From contig CM077115.1 in NCBI GenBank assembly GCA_039619475.1, forward strand, positions 400,616,557 through 400,680,556: a stretch of DNA of 64,000 nucleotides, in the 5' to 3' direction. This document shows positions 21,805-33,285 of this stretch, in pieces (position 1 is the stretch's first letter; each line of letters begins with the position of its first letter). The DNA comes from Icerya purchasi. Its lineage: Eukaryota > Arthropoda > Insecta > Hemiptera > Monophlebidae. The notes under the pieces were generated by a model that worked only from the letters and a program-made list of their open reading frames with translations, made no database searches and was not told where the DNA came from. Made by a program: the position numbers and the translations under genes.

Positions 21805-22052
21805 AATATTTATAAACGGAATCATTTTTATTTCCCGCGAAACCCGGCGGCTTACGGAAACATCCTCAGCCGGTCTCATTATTGTTCCCGCCACGTCGGC
21901 GGAGGGCATAACAAAACCGGCGCTTCAGACCCGCTGCTTTCGTCGAGCCGCCACACTGTGGCAGAACATTGCGAGACCAGCTGAGGATCGGTTGCTTGCG
22001 TCAAGCCGCCGTGTTTTGGCGGAAAATAAAAATTATTCCGTTTATAAATATT
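21805..22052. mobile_element. GC-rich foldback/MITE-like element, 248 bp
   Basis: Terminal inverted repeats AATATTTATAAACGGAAT are perfect at both ends. Within the arms ATTTTTATTTCCCGC / ATTTTTATTTTCCGC, CGGCGGCTT and TCCTCAGC-GGTCTC recur in inverted order. The inner part is strikingly GC- and CpG-rich relative to everything around it. Overlapping frames exist on both strands only because stop codons are rare in this composition; they are not genes. Confidence 0.88.
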
Positions 22053-22561
22053 TAAATTTGTTATCATCCGGTTCTGATAGTTAGTAAAATTTCAAATCAT
22101 TCGGACGTCGGGAAGTGGATGAAAAATGGATTCCCAAATTCCGTTACAAACTTACAAAGTTACCAGTGAAGCTAATATAAGGCATATAATTTGTTTTATT
22201 TCTAGGTTGAATTCAGCATAGCTTCGTAAATATGTATATACAAAATTTACCGTAGTTAAATATTAGGCAATGCTCTATTTATATTAGATGTTGGTAAATT
22301 TGGAATGCTTTACATCGTGAAATGATTCCCCTCATTATATTACTGTAGTTGTGTATCGTTTTTGTTGTTGAGCACGCTCGACACTACAAAAATCGGTAAT
22401 AGATAAAGTTGATACTTTTTATTTATTCTTAATTGAAATTACTTTTCCATCCTTCAAAAACATACGGAAAAAGATATGTTAAATAATGTTATTAATGTTT
22501 TCTTAAACTATTATATTTGAACGCTGAAGTACGAACTGAGCAATTAATATTTGGTCTACGG

Positions 22562-22614
<53 letters not shown>

Positions 22615-24532
22615 TTTTAATGTCATTGAGAGCAAATGTTTTGAAGCAGTGTAGTTGTGCAAAACAATAATGTAAAGTTTTAAATCGAAGTCTGAAAAAG
22701 TTGTGTATTTGAAAAAATAATACAGTGATTTTGAAGTGCATGAATAAGGAAGATGTTTTAGTGATATACGCTAATATGGCAAGAATATAGAATGCAGCGA
22801 CCAATACTTTCTTATTATCTAACACTAAAACAAACATCGAGACGGTGCATAAAAGTTTTTTGTTTTTTTTAATTTCCTTGGTATTTGTGTCTATAGAATT
22901 CCACTTTGATCGCGAATAATGAATAAGAACGACGCAGTTATAATAATCAGAGAAGAAGTTGTTTGCGATTGACTGGATATTGTAAATATTTCAGCTCTTG
23001 CCGGATCAAAAAATATATAAAGTATGAGATGAGAACAAATTCATGCCAACAACGTTATCGAAAAAGCATAGGAAAAACGACAATTTGCAATATTTGTCAA
23101 AACTTCAAAGTCTCAGAATGCATCATTAGGTACAACTTTTTTCCCCTTTATAATTATAGTCATTAATTTACACGCTTTACAGTATACAAAGCACCGAGTA
23201 CATAATCCATTACGGCTTACAATTATTTTATTTTTTTTTATGCTTTTTCGTATTATGTTATAAAAAAATGTTTCTTTGTTATAGATACTAATAAGACCAA
23301 GTGGAGTTATTTGAACAAAATCATGTATACAAGTATATGACCTTTTTTTTTTATAACGATTCTAATTAATTATTCATTACATATACCTACATATAAAATT
23401 CAACTGCATAGAATGATTTTGATGAATTTTTAAAAATTCAGCGTGCAGAATGGGCTTTTAATTTTTCGGCCCGAGCGTGAACGTGTTAAAAAGGTATAAC
23501 TGGGCCGATTTAAGATTTTAAGGAGATTAATAATGTTAATTATATTAACAGTTTCAAATAGGATTCAAGAAATTCTAAGGTTAAATTTTAATCCTAAATG
23601 TTGACTACTACGAGTGATAGAATTCGTTTTTATCGCGCTAACGTGTCTCCCATGTTTTGGAACTGCAGAAAAGTCACCCTTACGTGACAGTGTCAAAAAT
23701 AATTTAATATTGTGAACTTGATTTTTTTGCATCAACTTCAGGAAAGAAAGTTATTTAAATCCCGTTCGCATGAAGTTGATAGAATGCTATAGAAAGTGAT
23801 TAACTTCAACCTTGAACATGAAATTTATGAAAAAAAAAAAAAAACGTTTTTTAAACAAAAATCAAGTTTACCTCTGAATAACTTTGGTAGAGCACGATTG
23901 GGCGTTTACAGGAAAAGGTAATTAAGAGAAATTTAACGGCTGAGGACTGTACGCGCTCATGAGAAATTTTCACGAGTATATACAGTGTACGGAAAGCGTA
24001 GCGCGAGGAAAAAAATAAATTTTGAGCCAACTCAAAATCTATTACACAGTTTTAAACGGAAAATAATCCGAATTGGAATAATTTAATTATTGAAAAATTT
24101 TCGGTAAACCCCGGGCACTAGAATTATCATTCGGCCATCTAGACCGAAAACTGAACCACGAGCTTGAATGGGGTCAAATTTATATACCAATGAAGGAGAA
24201 ATTAAAATACAATTAACGCGCTTCAGCCAGTCACTGAGAATTACAAAATTAATTCCGTTGCCGCTTTATTGGCCGTTTGTGCAATTGCGTGATTCTACCT
24301 GGGCGGATACGTATTTTTGCTAATCCTTTAAAGTTCACTTCACACACACACACACACACGCACGCAAATTGTCTTATCTATTATTTCCCAATATCGGAAC
24401 AATTTTGTCAGATTTCAACGAGCAATTTGATCGCTCCAATCACTTCAGATAGGAAATATGCCTTCTTTCACTCAATGATCCTTTTATGCAGAAAAAAAAA
24501 AATAATATATATATATATATATATATATAAGG
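22053..24532. other. unassigned sequence
   Basis: Contains the AT array at 22566-22612 and a CA array at about 24341-24359. Motif-free frames occur at 22556-22837 (-) and 22963-23166 (+). Nothing else is recognised. Confidence 0.3.
22566..22612. repeat. (AT)n microsatellite
   Basis: About 23 AT units, nearly perfect. Confidence 0.95.
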
Positions 24533-24655
24533 CGGCCGAGGGAAAATAACTGACCCCCCAATTCTCATCAGTGCCGTTGGGCTTAGTACATTATGAACCC
24601 TAACTTTACAATCCCCGACACTCTATAAAGGGTATATGGGATTTACTGTTATATA
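24533..24655 (+). mobile_element. SINE 3' half
   Basis: Matches only the second half of the SINE consensus: ATTCTCATCAGTGCC, GGGCTTAGTACATTATGAAC, CTTTACAATCCCCGACAC and GGGATTTACTGTTA. It follows an AT microsatellite and is immediately followed by another, longer copy. Confidence 0.8.
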
Positions 24656-24660
24656 TATAG

Positions 24661-24903
24661 GTTGTTAAGGTGCTTGGCTACCAAACCATTGTTCCGGATC
24701 GAAGTCGCTCCCAGGTCTATACCTAATCTGAAATCGAATTGGGTACCAGAGAAATTTGGGAAAGTAAAGGCGGATAATCCAAAAGTACAAAGGTACTGGC
24801 CCCAGTATTCTCCTTAAATCCATTAGGCTTAGTACGTTGTGAACCTTAACTTCACAATTCGTGATACCTTATCAAGGGGGTGTAGGACTTACTTTACTTT
24901 TAT
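24661..24903 (+). mobile_element. SINE copy, head damaged
   Basis: Starts at GTTAAGGTGCTTGGCTACCA, lacks the A box and the B box, then follows the family through GTCGCTCCCAGGTCTATACC, AGTAAAGGCGGAT, GGTACTGGCCCCAGTATTCT, TTAGGCTTAGTACGTTGTGA and ends GGACTTACTTTACTTTTA. With the fragment just upstream it forms a head-to-tail pair separated by a few TA units. Confidence 0.88.
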
Positions 24904-27814
24904 TCATTCACCTATATGTGTATATGTATCTATATAAAATTTGCCCAGTACTATTTGCAGTTCGCTCTTAATCAATTTCAAGATGGTCCTAAATTTTCGT
25001 AATAAATATGATAGTTTGGGATTTCGAACTAACTAACTGATCTAGTTCGGAGCGATTGTCCCAGAAGTGGTGAAAATTGTTTAAATCCTACCAGGGTGCG
25101 TTAAATTTCAGTTATGCTAACTTACCGAGACGACGACGGCAGCTAAAGCATTATTAAATTTTAAACAAGGCGAAGCTTCGTACCGGTCTTTTTGACGCCT
25201 ATGGTACACATATTCGCCTAACATTTATTTAAGAATTACTTTTTCTCCTATTACGAAACAACAACGATGGATAATATGTAGTTTCGTGGATTTCCGAATC
25301 AAATACGATACTAATTTTAAACTTTTGTTTATGGGATCAGAAGTTAGAAAAATAATTTGGAGTAACGGAAGTGAAGCGAGTGATCAACAGAGGTGACGTT
25401 AAATAATCTAATAGGAAATGTTCGTACAAGCCGATGATTTTTTTTTTTTTTAAAGCTGCACGTGCAAAACGGTACACATGCGTATTTGTGTGGTCAGCGT
25501 ATGTACAAATGCGATTGGAGCTAATCAATAAATGGCTTAATGATTCGCAATGGATTAAAATGAATTCTGCGGTAAATGTGGCTTTATCTTTATCGGCCAT
25601 TTAACAGTTTTGGCTCGGTATGTGCCGTTCGTTCGATGCAGACCGACAATCGTACATATGTGTCCTAAATTGTTTTCTTCCCTTTGGCCCATAAATTTAT
25701 GTATTCGAAAACAAATTATCTTTCATTTTTCCGCGTTAGCCGGATGGTATGTGTAAACTCTTTTCAACCGGTGTCCGACTAGTAGCACCCTGATGTGCTC
25801 AAACAGTGTAAAAGAGAATCAGCATCATCGCAGTCATCAACACGGATATTTACTTGGGATTTAATACGACGATTGCTGTTGTCCAACCGGGCTGGTTTGT
25901 TATGCAGTCTGTTTTGTAGAATAATAATTTTTAGTGAATAAAAAAAATACGCTTCAACATTACGGTCATCGATGAACTTAAAATTTCTGATAAATAAAAG
26001 TAACCGGATAAAACTTAAGTAGATTATTTTAAAATTTTTATAAAACGAATTTCTAATGTTCAAATTTAATTTTGTATGTAAGTGAATGTGCCCAACTGCA
26101 TCATTACGAAACGGACGACATCCATTTTTCTTTAAATAAATGGAGTTCCATAAAATTTTGCCAAAGGCGTACGATGAAATTTTTCAAGTTTTGAATACCG
26201 AAATGCGGTTTAATGAATTCTATTCTAATTCGCTTTTGTCCACTTTTTTTTCTTGTACAAATTGTGTAATATTAAATTACAAATAGAAAAAAAAACAAAA
26301 AAACCAAAATTAATTGTAAATAAATAAACACTATTTCTATCTAGATAGAACCGTAATCGTGACATAAATTAGGAAGTTTTTTCAGCAAAAATTAAAACTG
26401 GTTGGCAATAGTAGTTTATTTGTTTATAATTAATTGCGTTTGCAAATTGCTTCCGATATTTATATTAATTAAAATTTTTTTAAATTTTTTGAAACTTTTC
26501 AATTCCGCTGAATCGCAGAAATCAATCTCGATTATCGTAAGTGTAATGCTGAGTAAAAATGAAGTGAAATCGGGTGAGGATTTTTTTCCGCTATCTGATT
26601 TATCTTCATTTCGAAAGCAATGATAATTTGGAACACGTCGTACCTGTATCAGCTGTTCTTCTTAAAGACGCTTGCTATTAATTCGTCTAGATGTTCAACT
26701 ATACCTACTATAAAAGTGCTAAATCTGCGAGTCGTCCCTTCTCACAATTGACCTGCCGAAAACCAGTAAGCATTATTTGTTCCTTACTTGTACATCGTAA
26801 CCCGGACTCCGGATGAATATGCTTAGAACCGCATTCACCACCACCATCGCTGACATTTCAGTATCGTAGATTCGCGGTTACGTTTTATCCCGCTTGCTGT
26901 CGCAATACTCGACTGTTATTACTTTTTTTTTTTTTTTTTTTTTACGTACCGTCTTCCCTTTTGTAAACTTTGGTGCGGTTTATTTGTCCTTACGCTATAC
27001 TAACCGCAATAATGACGTCTCCGCTATCTAATAGAAATCACGCCAGAGTCACATTCAAATTGAATCTAGTTTCTTTGTTCCACGTATTCGATTGATTTTT
27101 ATTTCTTCCCGCCCTAGTTCATCAGCAATATCGTGAGATTCCATTAGCGCTGATCAAGTGTAAATCAGTGTTTAAGTAAAACTATGGAAAAGAGTTCCAT
27201 TTTGGGCGTCGACTTTGAGCCCACCACTATCCTGCACGTAACCATAACGGACATGTGAGACGTAGTCGAAGCGAAATGACCTAACCGTATTTTTACACCA
27301 CTTTCGAACTTGATCGAGTATATGATATCGATTACTTGCAAGTGTTTCGGAAAAAACAGAAAAGCTGTTTTCAAAACCATAAGAGTCTTCGGCGTGAATT
27401 ATACGTTTTTCACCGGACACTTTAATTAATTTGACTTTTTTTTCTGTTTGAGCGTTCCTTTTTTTTGATAATAAAACAACTTCGATTCGAACACGAGGTT
27501 CTGAAAGATCGTATTTTAAACAGGCCTAAAGAACCAGCGGCCTTTATACTGTTCCCGCGTTAACCTTGATACGTTCCGACATCAACTACGTTCAAATTTC
27601 AATTTCGAAGATTCTAGCGAAACGCAATACCACTTTGTTTCAGTCTATGGCCGGACTAAACCGCGTTACATTGTATAGTTCACTCGAAAACGTTCACACG
27701 CGTTAATGCTTTATTTTTTTGTTATACTCTTTTTGTGTTTTCATCCGTAATCATCATTATGCTAAAATACTCAATCACGAATGTTTTTCCTACGATACTT
27801 TGTACTCGTCGGCA
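24904..27814. other. unassigned sequence
   Basis: An inverted copy of the TTAGGCGAATA repeat lies at about 25205-25245. A 25-bp T run lies at about 26920-26943. Frames at 25337-25600 (-), 25779-26063 (-) and 26402-26623 (+) show no motif; the one at 27172-27420 (-) is discussed separately. Confidence 0.3.
27172..27420 (-). other. open frame, unrecognised, possibly a decayed coding segment
   Basis: An 82-codon frame with balanced amino-acid composition (starts MSGEKRIIHAEDSYGFEN, contains ILDQVRKWCKNTV) in a GC-richer pocket. It has no recognisable domain, splice signals or partner exon. Chance is still the most likely explanation. Confidence 0.15.
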
Positions 27815-29150
27815 AGTAAATCATTATTGAGATCCCTCGATCCTGTGCACCATGCCACTCTGAGAAGGCCAGTATGTGCGCCCTAGCCGGCTGCCTCTCT
27901 CATACTACCGAAACTATTTCATACTGTGAAACATGTACCGCTACCTCAACTATACACAAAACTTTCCCTGTCACTTGGATAAGTGTCCTCTCAAGCTAAG
28001 TTTCTTAGGGGACCCCCGACCGGAAGTAATGGCTGTCCTGCAAGGACACGGGATCATATTCCTAGAGAGACCGATACCTAGCTCAATGAATCTGACCCCC
28101 CCCCCCCACCCCGGAGTTTTAATCAAATGAACATCGACACATCGCTGAAATCAAACTCAGGGACAAAAAATTTCCTGTGTATAGCAGAAATGGCAGCCAC
28201 AACAATTAGCAAACATGTGGACCACTTAGTATATTGCACCGATGGAGCTAAAGCAAAGGGCGAAGCAAGGCCGCTACCAGCATCCTGCATCTTCGTAGGG
28301 AACGGCATCTCACATCAAGCCAGACTTATCGATGCCTGTGATGCGTTGGATGCAGAATTGCACTGAATTTCTCTCTGTTTCCATCACCTAGTCACAGATC
28401 ATAACAAAGCCATAAATTTTCTCACCAATTCCCTCTACAGGCGTTATGCATGCTGGAAAACCAAAAATGCAGCAACCCGCCAATATAGAAGATACATCGC
28501 TATCTGAGACAGTTAAACCGAACAAATAGTCAGGTAACGTTCATTTGGATCCCTGGCCACATTGGGCTGCCCGGTAATGAGAGGGTCGATGTGGAAGCGC
28601 GCTCGGCGTTCTTCTCGCCAATGCCAGAGGACGCAGACCTACCATCCTCGATGATACATATTTTTCTAAGGAAATGCAAGAACCAATGGAAAATAGAATG
28701 CTACTGCAACGTTCTTAAAAAACATCAAGCCAGCAGTGGAACCATGGTGACCACCGGAGGGAATATCTCGGCATGATTTTAAGATTCTTAGCCGGCTGCG
28801 TATCGCCCACGTCACTATCCTGCACAGTCATCATAATTAGCAAATCGTCGCTTCCAACTATGTGCTTGTTCTGCGGCCAGGCTGGCATATCGACAGTTCC
28901 ACACATACTTCTCATGTGCGCAAAGTTCGCCACGTTCCGGACGCAATATGGCTTACCCAGTAACATACAGAATTATCTGGCTAATACTACAACCAGTGTC
29001 ACAAGGGTTAAGGCCTTCGTTAGAACGAATAATTTTTTGACCGAACATATATAAGTGATCTCCGTATACGTGCTGTAATGACCTTAGTAGTTACAAACGG
29101 CGAATATAAACTAGGTGAAGAGGAGAATATAAAAAAAAAAAAAAAAAAAA
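27815..29150 (+). mobile_element. RNase H-bearing LINE (family gamma), 5'-truncated, poly(A)
   Basis: Starts in the C-terminal end of the RT region (RSLDPVHHATLR near 27835, then a YCET-type segment), continues through RNase H and the zinc-knuckle-like C-terminus, and ends with an uninterrupted A-tail at 29131-29150. The C-terminal half matches the minus-strand copy at 61.6-62.0 kb, so both belong to one family. Elements combining RT with RNase H and this tail are typical of the I superfamily. Confidence 0.8.
28127..29060 (+). pseudogene. RNase H plus zinc-knuckle C-terminus of LINE gamma
   Basis: The first frame has VYCTDGAKAKGEARPL (RNase H first catalytic Asp, in TDG) and DALDAEL (the Glu region). 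A frame change follows at about 28365. LVTDHNKAINFL keeps the next Asp, and after further breaks QVTFIWIPGHIGLPGNERVD at about 28531-28590 carries the last RNase H motif. Then RLRIAHVTI and the zinc motif LCLFCG-like CX2C...H...C (PTMCLFCGQAGISTVPHILL), shared with the copy at 61.7 kb (PSTCPLCS...SHILLKC). RNase H degrades the RNA strand of the RT product in intact elements. Several frameshifts and stops make it dead. Confidence 0.85.
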
Positions 29151-29538
29151 GATAGATCAAGTCCCTATCCATTGAAACTATTTAATTTGTTTAAAAGATA
29201 TAGTGTTCAAGCGCCTATTTTTAACCTGCCTTGCAAATATGAAATTATGTCCAGTCTTCGACCAGTGTCGCAAACAATGCAGAATACCATCCAACTTAAA
29301 GGATTTGTTGTGAGATGAAGAAACCGTGCGAAACCGATTATTTCAAATTCTTCTAATTTACTAAAACTGTTTTAATTTTGTTAATCTTTATTAATTTCTC
29401 TTTGTTTACAAATTTCCGTAATTTTGTAATTTCTTGCCATGTCTCTAGTCTCAGTTGCTGTATATGGCATGAAATAAATAGATAATAATAAAAAATAACA
29501 AAATTAAAAACCAAAAGGAAAAAAAGTTTTCTCGTTTC
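29151..29538. other. unassigned sequence
   Basis: AT-rich, with no recognisable feature. Confidence 0.3.
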
Positions 29539-29854
29539 TTAATAAAAATGTAATAATTACTGGATAAAAGTTAATATATAGCGCGGTATAATATGTACCT
29601 TAAGGGAATGTTATGAATATTTTGAAGCAACATTCATACCTGGAAAGTTGGAGTTTTGGTACACCAAATTAAAATTACAAGTAATAATATGCGGTTTTTA
29701 ATTATTATCGCAGTTTGAATTTACCGAGATTCTAATTAAAGTATGAATGTTGTTTAAAAATATTCATAACATCCCCTTAACGTACATTTTGTACGGTAAA
29801 ATATATTAATTTTTATCGAGTAATTATTTAATATTTAGCGCATTTTTATTAAAT
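29539..29854. mobile_element. palindromic MITE, copy 1
   Basis: Inverted arms of about 115-120 bp. From the left: TTAATAAAAATG, TAATTACT-GATAAAA, GTACCTTAAGGGAATGTTAT, GAATATTTTGAA, CAACATTCATAC; the same order appears in reverse complement on the right, ending at GCATTTTTATTAAAT. The spacer of about 75 bp holds AT-rich sequence. The same element is present at 45869-46222. No coding capacity. Confidence 0.88.
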
Positions 29855-30169
29855 ATTCTTAAGAGTAAATTTTGAAGTCGGTACTTGTTCATTTTCAAAA
29901 TTAATTTCGTAATATTTAAATTTTTTGTCTCGCTAAAAGTCAGCTTTTTTAAATTGCGGAGGGGAGGGGGGGGTTCTTAAATATTTATTATCTTAATTCC
30001 AATTTACATTTATCCGTATGTTAATTAAAGTTGATGATGGTTTGTTTTTTTTTTTTTAATTACGTTTCTACGCTTAATATTGATCATATTTTAACTCAGT
30101 CGCGTCTAATTTGAAATATTCGTTTTATTTTTATTATTTTAAAATTAATTATTAGTAATTAATTTTAAA

Positions 30170-30345
30170 ATGGCAAACCCCTATTGATTAATGATGAAGA
30201 TATTATTAAAAATGTACTGGAAGAATCTGACGATGAAAAAGGTGTGTGTGTGTGTGTGTTGATGAAAGCGGTAAAATGTATAAATTATTTACCGACTTAT
30301 TTATTTACTTACTATGGTCATATATTGTCACGCATGTAAAATGTA
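30170..30345 (+). pseudogene. acidic N-terminal segment of a piggyBac-like transposase, left arm
   Basis: From ATG at about 30170 the sequence encodes MANP-LLINDEDIIKNVL then EESDDEK once the C-run is read as five bases; the left arm has four C and the right arm six, so both are frameshifted in opposite senses. An acidic start ending in ESDDE is common at the N-terminus of piggyBac-family transposases, but the segment is short and lacks catalytic residues. A GT microsatellite has replaced the following codons in this arm. Confidence 0.45.
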
Positions 30346-30640
30346 ATGAATTATTCAAATATAAACACAGATTACTGTAAAAATTTAAATATAAAATTAC
30401 ACTGTGATCTTCTTCTTCCGTCGTGTTGCTCGATTCCGAGCGTTGTGAATCATCCATGTTACACTGACCAAATGCAATCATGCCATTTGTCGCGGTCTGC
30501 CGTTGGTAATAATGAACTCTTAAGCGTTTGAAACTAGTGATGCGTTTTTTAAATGTTATATTTCAATTTTTATGATAATATATTTTATTATATATATATT
30601 TTTTAAATAATTGTAGTTAATAAAGTGTTTCGAATACTGA

Positions 30641-31290
30641 AATCCGTTTTGTGTAATCTTACTCCCGCGAATTAGAACATACTCGACTTTCGCGTAATTA
30701 CGCAGTTCATGGTGTGCTTCATCGCCGAAGAAGCTGTATTCCTGTAGATTAGTGAATGTCCCACCACCACGCAGCCTTAGCCAGCCCTCTGTCATCCGTC
30801 TAAGCACATAGCGCATTTCACAAAAAAATCACTTAATAATTTTTGAAAAAATTCTGAAGATGACAAAATTCGTAAAAATTTGTAAAAATTTGATGTCTCT
30901 TCAACTTAATTTTTTTAAGCACTTTCGTATGTGTTCTTTTTTTTTTTTATCGAAATCCATCACTTGAAACTTCGTTTACAGTGTGTCGTCACTTGTTCGT
31001 TACATCCCACATAGAAGACACGTATGAAAAAAAAGTCTTTTTATTTTACATTAATTTATAAAAAATAGTATTATATACTATAAACGCAGATACCATATAG
31101 GCCTATAAAACCTACAAACACCCGAAAAAAAAAAAAATAATAATAAAAACAACAATGTTTATATATTTAATTTTCACATCAAAATTTGAATAAAATTAAA
31201 CACCTATTCGTTACTGACATAAATATAATCATCATTTACTTAATCGAACTGGTAACATAAATACACATCCGGTACTGACAAGCCTTCTAA
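30641..31290. other. loop of the foldback element
   Basis: Noncoding AT-rich DNA between the inverted arms. A GC-richer piece at about 30655-30810 has an 86-codon minus-strand frame without motifs. No transposase catalytic domain is present. Confidence 0.4.
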
Positions 31291-31416
31291 AGTAGTATAC
31301 AAATTATTTAAACAAATAAATATAATAAAATATATTATCACAAAAATTGAAAAATAAGATTTAAAAACGCATCATTAGCTTTAAACGTTTAGGAGTTCAT
31401 TACCGCAGTGTAATTT

Positions 31417-32575
31417 CGGAAAGTATTCGAGATGCTATTGAAGGACCGCATACTCACATCAATAACTGCTAGTAAATTAATTCCGAACTACCAGTTTGGA
31501 TTCCGGGCAAAACACTCAACAATTCAACAGATTCATCGAATAGTTGATCGTATATCGGCGGCATTCGAAAAGAAACAGTACTGCAACGCAGTTCTCCTGG
31601 ATGTAGAGCAGGCATTCGATAGAGTGTGGCATGATGGCCTTCTATTCAAACTCAGAGGGAACATAAATAATAATGTATACTCAGTACTCCAGTCTTATCT
31701 AGCAAATAGAATCTTCCGAATTAAAATTAAAATACTACATTGTCAGATAGGTTTAAAGTACGAGCGTCAGTTCCGCAGGGAAGTATATTAGGACCGCTTT
31801 TGTATACTATATATACCGCAGATATCCCGGTAATGAATTCAACGGTACTTGGAACATTTGCTGATGATACTTGCATATTGGCTAAGCATGAAAATCCAGT
31901 TTATGCATCAGCGCTCATACAAGAACACTTAGATAAAATAGTTGTATGGGCAAATAAATGGAAAATTACGATAAATCATGATAAAATTACGATAAATCAT
32001 GATAAAAGTCAGCAAATTACCTTTACGTTAAACAAGGGTACCTGTCCACCCGTGAAGATAAATGATCATTTCTTACCTCCGGTTCTCAGAGTATTAAATA
32101 CTTAGGAGTAATTATGGACCAGCGACTAACATGGCAGCCTCACATAACACACGTGAGAAATAAGATAGCAACAAGAATGGCCATACTAAAAAGATTTTTC
32201 GATGCACGATCGACTGTGAAGCTGTCCTGCAGGCGTCTCATATACTTGGCGGTTATAGCTCCCATATGGAGGTATGGTATTGAGGTGTACGGATCGGCAG
32301 CTAGAAGTAACATCAATAAAATCCAACAGCTGCAGTCGAAGATTCTCCGTAGAATAGTTGGAGCTCCATACTTTGTTTCTAATGACACATTACATAATGA
32401 TCTGCACGTTCCTTATGTTCATGAGTACTATGCTGAGCAGTATAGAAAATTCTTTGAAAAGCTGCCAGACAGTGGTAATATCAACGTGGTCAGCATGTAT
32501 CACCAGGATCTTCCAGGCGTTCCACAAAGAAGGCTAAGAAGGAAGTGGTGCCGGGATGTATTAAATCATAGCTAA
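31417..32575 (+). pseudogene. Jockey reverse transcriptase relic, largest delta copy
   Basis: Three consecutive frames. 31432-31791 holds YQFGFRAKHSTIQQI (RT finger) and motif A LLDVEQAFDRVWHDGLL. 31740-32105 holds VPQGSILGPLLYTIY (motif B) and FADDTCIL at about 31857 (active site intact), followed by a tandem duplication of 21 bp (AAAATTACGATAAATCATGA plus T, 31962-31982 and 31983-32003). 32114-32575 holds MDQRLTWQPHITHVRNK, LIYLAVIAPIWRYGIEVYG, IQQLQSKILRRIVGAP and ends with RRLRRKWCRDV. Catalytic residues remain, but frameshifts near 31745 and 32100 and the 5' truncation inactivate it. Without RNase H, as expected for Jockey. Confidence 0.9.
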
Positions 32576-33046
32576 CGATGGAGTACATACCAGAGCTGTT
32601 GCTGAAACAGTGCAAGCAGGCTCTCCCTACCTCAACAACGCACATGGTGTAGGGTAGGGGTATCAATGATACTGAACAATGCAGTGGAGGTAAGTAATAA
32701 GCGCCGTGTTCGTAAATAGTAAACTGAAAAAAAAAAAAAAAAGGACCAGGTCCTGCGCTCTCCTCATCTGACCCATGTGCGTGGAGTAGAGTGGGATTAT
32801 CGGTAACGGCGAGATCGTTTACGGTAGAAATAGATATTAAGATTAGATTAAGAGTTATACATAGTTAAAGTAATAATATTATAATTACTACTGTCAATGC
32901 TGTCACACCTCGATGGGGGTGATCAGTATAGAGTTATTGATTTATATTTAAGTATTGTTTAAAAAGAACTGTAGCGTCGCCAATAGTGGTTAAGGGCTGG
33001 AGTGGTGTAAAATAAAAAAATAAATAAAAAAAAAAAAAATAAAAAA
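31417..33046 (+). mobile_element. Jockey-type LINE (family delta), 5'-truncated, inserted in the foldback element
   Basis: Starts at CGGAAAGTATTCGAG in the RT domain and ends in an A-rich tail at about 33013-33048. It is flanked by AATTT on both sides (31412-31416 and 33047-33051), a candidate 5-bp target duplication. The left arm of the host element shows the uninterrupted target, CAGTGTAATTTTATATTTAA. An internal A-run lies at about 32729-32744 in the 3' UTR. The 5' junction shares GTAATTTCG with the LINE's own RT sequence, so it could be microhomology-mediated. Confidence 0.85.
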
Positions 33047-33159
33047 AATTTGTATTTAAATTTTTACACTAATCCGTGTTTAGTTAAATAATTCATTACA
33101 TTTTACATGCGTGACAATATATGACCATAGTAAATAAATAAATAAGTCGGTAAATAATT

Positions 33160-33285
33160 TGTACATTTTACCGCTTTCATCAACACACACAACTTTTTCA
33201 TCGTCAGATTCTTCCAGTACACTTTTAGTGATATCTTCATCATTAATCAATAGGGGGGTTTGCCATTTTAAAATTAATTACTAGT
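33160..33285 (-). pseudogene. acidic N-terminal segment of a piggyBac-like transposase, right arm
   Basis: Inverted duplicate of the segment at 30170. It reads LLINDEDITKSVL, EESDDEKVVCVDESGKM and YKLFTDLF, longer than the left copy because no GT array intervenes. A run of six C shifts the frame after the initial MANP. The N-terminal segment without a catalytic domain in both arms suggests the two arms are copies of one element end. Confidence 0.45.
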
